This document shows, piece after piece, positions 7,672 through 9,158 of a stretch of 9,158 nucleotides of DNA (positions are counted from its first letter, which is position 1; each line of letters opens with the position of its first letter). The position numbers and the translations under genes were made by a program. The DNA lies in assembly GCA_937915745.1 (NCBI GenBank), contig CALGGJ010000104.1, forward strand, positions 1 to 9,158, in the 5' to 3' direction. This DNA comes from an uncultured Prevotellaceae bacterium. Its GTDB lineage: Bacteria; Bacteroidota; Bacteroidia; Bacteroidales; Bacteroidaceae. Under the pieces are notes generated by a model. The model did no database searches. It saw only the letters and a program-made list of their open reading frames with translations, and was not told where the DNA came from.

Positions 7672-8613
7672 ATGATAAAGAAGACATTGTACTTCGGCAA
7701 TCCTGCATACTTAAAGCTACGCAATGCACAGTTGGTAATAGAATTGCCAGAAATAGTAAACAACAAATCCCTACCCGAAGCATTTAAGAAGATGGAAGAG
7801 CGCACCATACCGATTGAAGACATCGGTGTGGTGGTGCTCGACCACAGGCAAATTACTATCACACAAGGCGTAATGAGTGCGTTGCTAGCCCACAACTGCG
7901 CGGTTATTACATGTGATGAGAAGAGTCTGCCTGTAGGACTCATGCTTCCACTCTGTGGCAACACTCTGCAAAACGAACGATTCCGGTATCAGATATATGC
8001 TTCGTTGCCACTGCAAAAACAGCTGTGGCAACAGACAATAAAACATAAGATTCTGAATCAAGCTCATGTGCTCAACACTTATTCCGGCAGCAACTATCCA
8101 TGCATGACTATTTGGTCAAACGAAGTTCGCAGTGGCGATTCCGACAACCTCGAAGCACGTGCCGCGGCATTCTATTGGCGACATCTGTTCCCTACCCTCC
8201 CCGACTTCACCCGCGACCGCGACGGCGAATCTCCCAACCATCTTTTGAACTACGGATATGCTATCCTGCGTGCAGTAATTGCACGTTCGCTCGTAGGCAG
8301 CGGACTTTTACCTACACTTGGCATCCACCACCACAACCGATACAATGCTTATTGTTTGGCAGACGACATCATGGAACCCTATCGTCCATTCGTTGATGAG
8401 CATGTAATACACATCATAGACGAATTCACCGATTACTCATCTCTCACACGCTACATAAAAGCCAGGCTATTACAGATTCCTGTTCTCGACGTTGTAATCG
8501 ATGGCAAGCGAAGTCCGCTCATGATAGCAGCCACACAGACATCGGCATCGCTCTTCAAGTGCTTCTCCGGCGAACTGCGCCGCATTGCCTATCCCACCTT
8601 TCCATCACAATGA
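7672..8613 (+). CDS. cas1: Cas1, CRISPR spacer integrase (type II, 313 aa)
   Basis: Cas1 forms with Cas2 the complex that inserts new spacers at the leader end of the CRISPR array. The protein begins MIKKTLYFGNPAYLKLRNAQL, typical of type II Cas1, with the N-terminal beta domain followed by the helical catalytic domain. Probable metal-binding residues are E161 in NLEARAAAFYW, H220 in LGIHHHNRYNAY and E235 in DIMEPYRPFVDEH. The 15-residue spacing between the last two matches what I recall of the S. pyogenes enzyme, but the assignment is by eye. The start lies 5 bases after the cas9 stop, and the stop codon overlaps the cas2 start (ATGA), so the three genes are almost certainly translated from one mRNA. 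Length and catalytic residues indicate an intact gene. Confidence 0.97.
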   Translation: MIKKTLYFGNPAYLKLRNAQLVIELPEIVNNKSLPEAFKKMEERTIPIEDIGVVVLDHRQITITQGVMSALLAHNCAVITCDEKSLPVGLMLPLCGNTLQNERFRYQIYASLPLQKQLWQQTIKHKILNQAHVLNTYSGSNYPCMTIWSNEVRSGDSDNLEARAAAFYWRHLFPTLPDFTRDRDGESPNHLLNYGYAILRAVIARSLVGSGLLPTLGIHHHNRYNAYCLADDIMEPYRPFVDEHVIHIIDEFTDYSSLTRYIKARLLQIPVLDVVIDGKRSPLMIAATQTSASLFKCFSGELRRIAYPTFPSQ

Positions 8614-8948
8614 GTTTATCGCGATTAAGTGAGTTTCAGATTATGTGGATTCTCGTCCTCTTCGATCTCCCCACCGAAACAAAGAAAGACCGCAAAGCAT
8701 ACGCCCAATTTCGCAAACAACTGATTGGCGATGGATTCACTATGTTTCAGTTCTCTATCTATGTGCGCCACTGTGCCAGCAGCGATAATGCAGACGTACA
8801 TATAAAGCGAGTAAAGTCGTTCCTGCCCGAATATGGAAAAGTTGGCATTCTCTCAGTCACCGACAAGCAATTTGCCAATATTCAGATATTCTATGGGCAT
8901 AAACCACAAAAACCAAATTCTCCTGGTCAACAGCTCGAATTGTTCTGA
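8610..8948 (+). CDS. cas2: Cas2, CRISPR adaptation protein (type II-C, 112 aa)
   Basis: Cas2 is the small ferredoxin-fold dimer that bridges two Cas1 dimers during spacer acquisition. The sequence shows the first beta strand and metal-site region MWILVLFDLPTETKKDRKAY (D19), then FTMFQFSIYVRHC, IKRVKSFLPEYGKVGILSVTDKQF, and the C-terminal PGQQLELF that I recall from Bacteroidetes II-C Cas2 proteins. The ATG at 8610 overlaps the cas1 stop by four bases and gives the usual ten or so residues before the MW of the first strand. An internal ATG at 8643 is a possible but less likely start, and an upstream ATG at 8559 would encode residues unlike the family. There is no csn2 or cas4 after it, which defines subtype II-C for the visible locus. 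Confidence 0.96.
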   Translation: MSLSRLSEFQIMWILVLFDLPTETKKDRKAYAQFRKQLIGDGFTMFQFSIYVRHCASSDNADVHIKRVKSFLPEYGKVGILSVTDKQFANIQIFYGHKPQKPNSPGQQLELF

Positions 8949-9110
8949 TTTGCAAACTCCACATTGCAACATAACACATAATAATGAATCAAAGGACTCA
9001 AACATCACAGGATGTCACAAGGCTCGAATTAAGACAAAAATAATAGCATGTAATCATGAAGAAGCCTTCAATTAACCTTCGTTTTTTTATTTCCAATTTT
9101 ACTATAATCG

Positions 9111-9153
9111 AGTAGGAGGAAAATGAAGTAGTTTTCCTCCTACTTCATTTTCC
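9111..9153 (+). terminator. Overlapping perfect hairpins after cas2, possible terminator
   Basis: Two perfect stems share bases and cannot form together. Hairpin A pairs 9111-9123 (AGTAGGAGGAAAA) with 9132-9144, 13 base pairs with an 8-base loop, and is followed by TCATTTT. Hairpin B pairs 9118-9131 (GGAAAATGAAGTAG) with 9140-9153, 14 base pairs with an 8-base loop. Hairpin A could act as an intrinsic terminator of the cas operon 160 bases after cas2, since the downstream strand is T-rich. The double arrangement is more than a simple terminator needs. The remaining 8949-9110 is AT-rich with no recognised gene, RNA or CRISPR repeat; a T7 run at 9081-9087 follows only a weak 5-base-pair stem. 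Confidence 0.5.
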
Positions 9154-9158
9154 GACCT

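Noticed and set aside
8946..8953. TGATTTGC at the cas2 stop, the same 8 bases as in the predicted repeat
   Set aside because: Similarity does not extend beyond these 8 bases, so it is not a degenerate repeat on this evidence.
9035..9042. TATTTTTG on the - strand, matching the TAnnTTTG -7 element
   Set aside because: There is no -33 element at 19-21 bases upstream, and the AT-rich sequence makes chance matches likely.
8984..9043. 19-codon ORF after cas2 (MNQRTQTSQDV...)
   Set aside because: It is too short to separate from chance, with no supporting context.
8833..9075. Open frame overlapping the end of cas2 in another frame
   Set aside because: Most of it lies over cas2 and the remainder is low-complexity; no family is recognisable.

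Overview
The window looks like a chromosomal stretch from a Bacteroidales bacterium, probably Prevotella-like. The evidence is the transketolase variant (an SDG-type thiamine diphosphate motif preceded by a KAKSGHPGGAMGG N-terminus), the large Bacteroidetes-type Cas9, and an exact TAnnTTTG promoter element of the kind used by Bacteroidetes sigma factors. The genus is inference.

Layout. (1) 1-2849: a pentose-metabolism operon on the + strand. It holds the C-terminal half of an FGGY-family sugar kinase, cut by the window edge, and a complete transketolase 26 bases downstream. A strong hairpin terminator follows. (2) 2850-3352: a spacer with a GC-rich half and an AT-rich half. It contains the terminator, a C-rich inverted repeat, four tandem copies of a CCCTTTAACTC unit, a doubtful 46-residue ORF, and a tracrRNA gene on the - strand with its own promoter. 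(3) 3353-8948: a compact, apparently intact type II-C CRISPR-Cas operon, cas9-cas1-cas2. The genes are separated by 5 bases (cas9/cas1) or overlap by 4 bases (cas1/cas2). No csn2 or cas4 is present. (4) 8949-9158: a non-coding tail with an unusual pair of overlapping, mutually exclusive perfect hairpins. No CRISPR repeat unit is seen before the window ends, so the array is expected just beyond the right edge or elsewhere.

How the parts work together. The kinase would phosphorylate a ketopentose, and its product would feed the non-oxidative pentose phosphate pathway in which transketolase acts. In the CRISPR locus, Cas1 and Cas2 would acquire spacers, and Cas9 with the tracrRNA:crRNA duplex would cleave matching DNA. 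The tracrRNA anti-repeat predicts that the missing repeat begins close to GTTGTGATTTGC. The CRISPR part has clearly more A-rich codon use than the G/C-ending codons of the kinase and transketolase, which fits horizontal acquisition.

I do not see a new class of system. The parts most worth a second look are the unannotated tracrRNA and promoter, the double hairpin at the right end, and the small ORF facing the tracrRNA.
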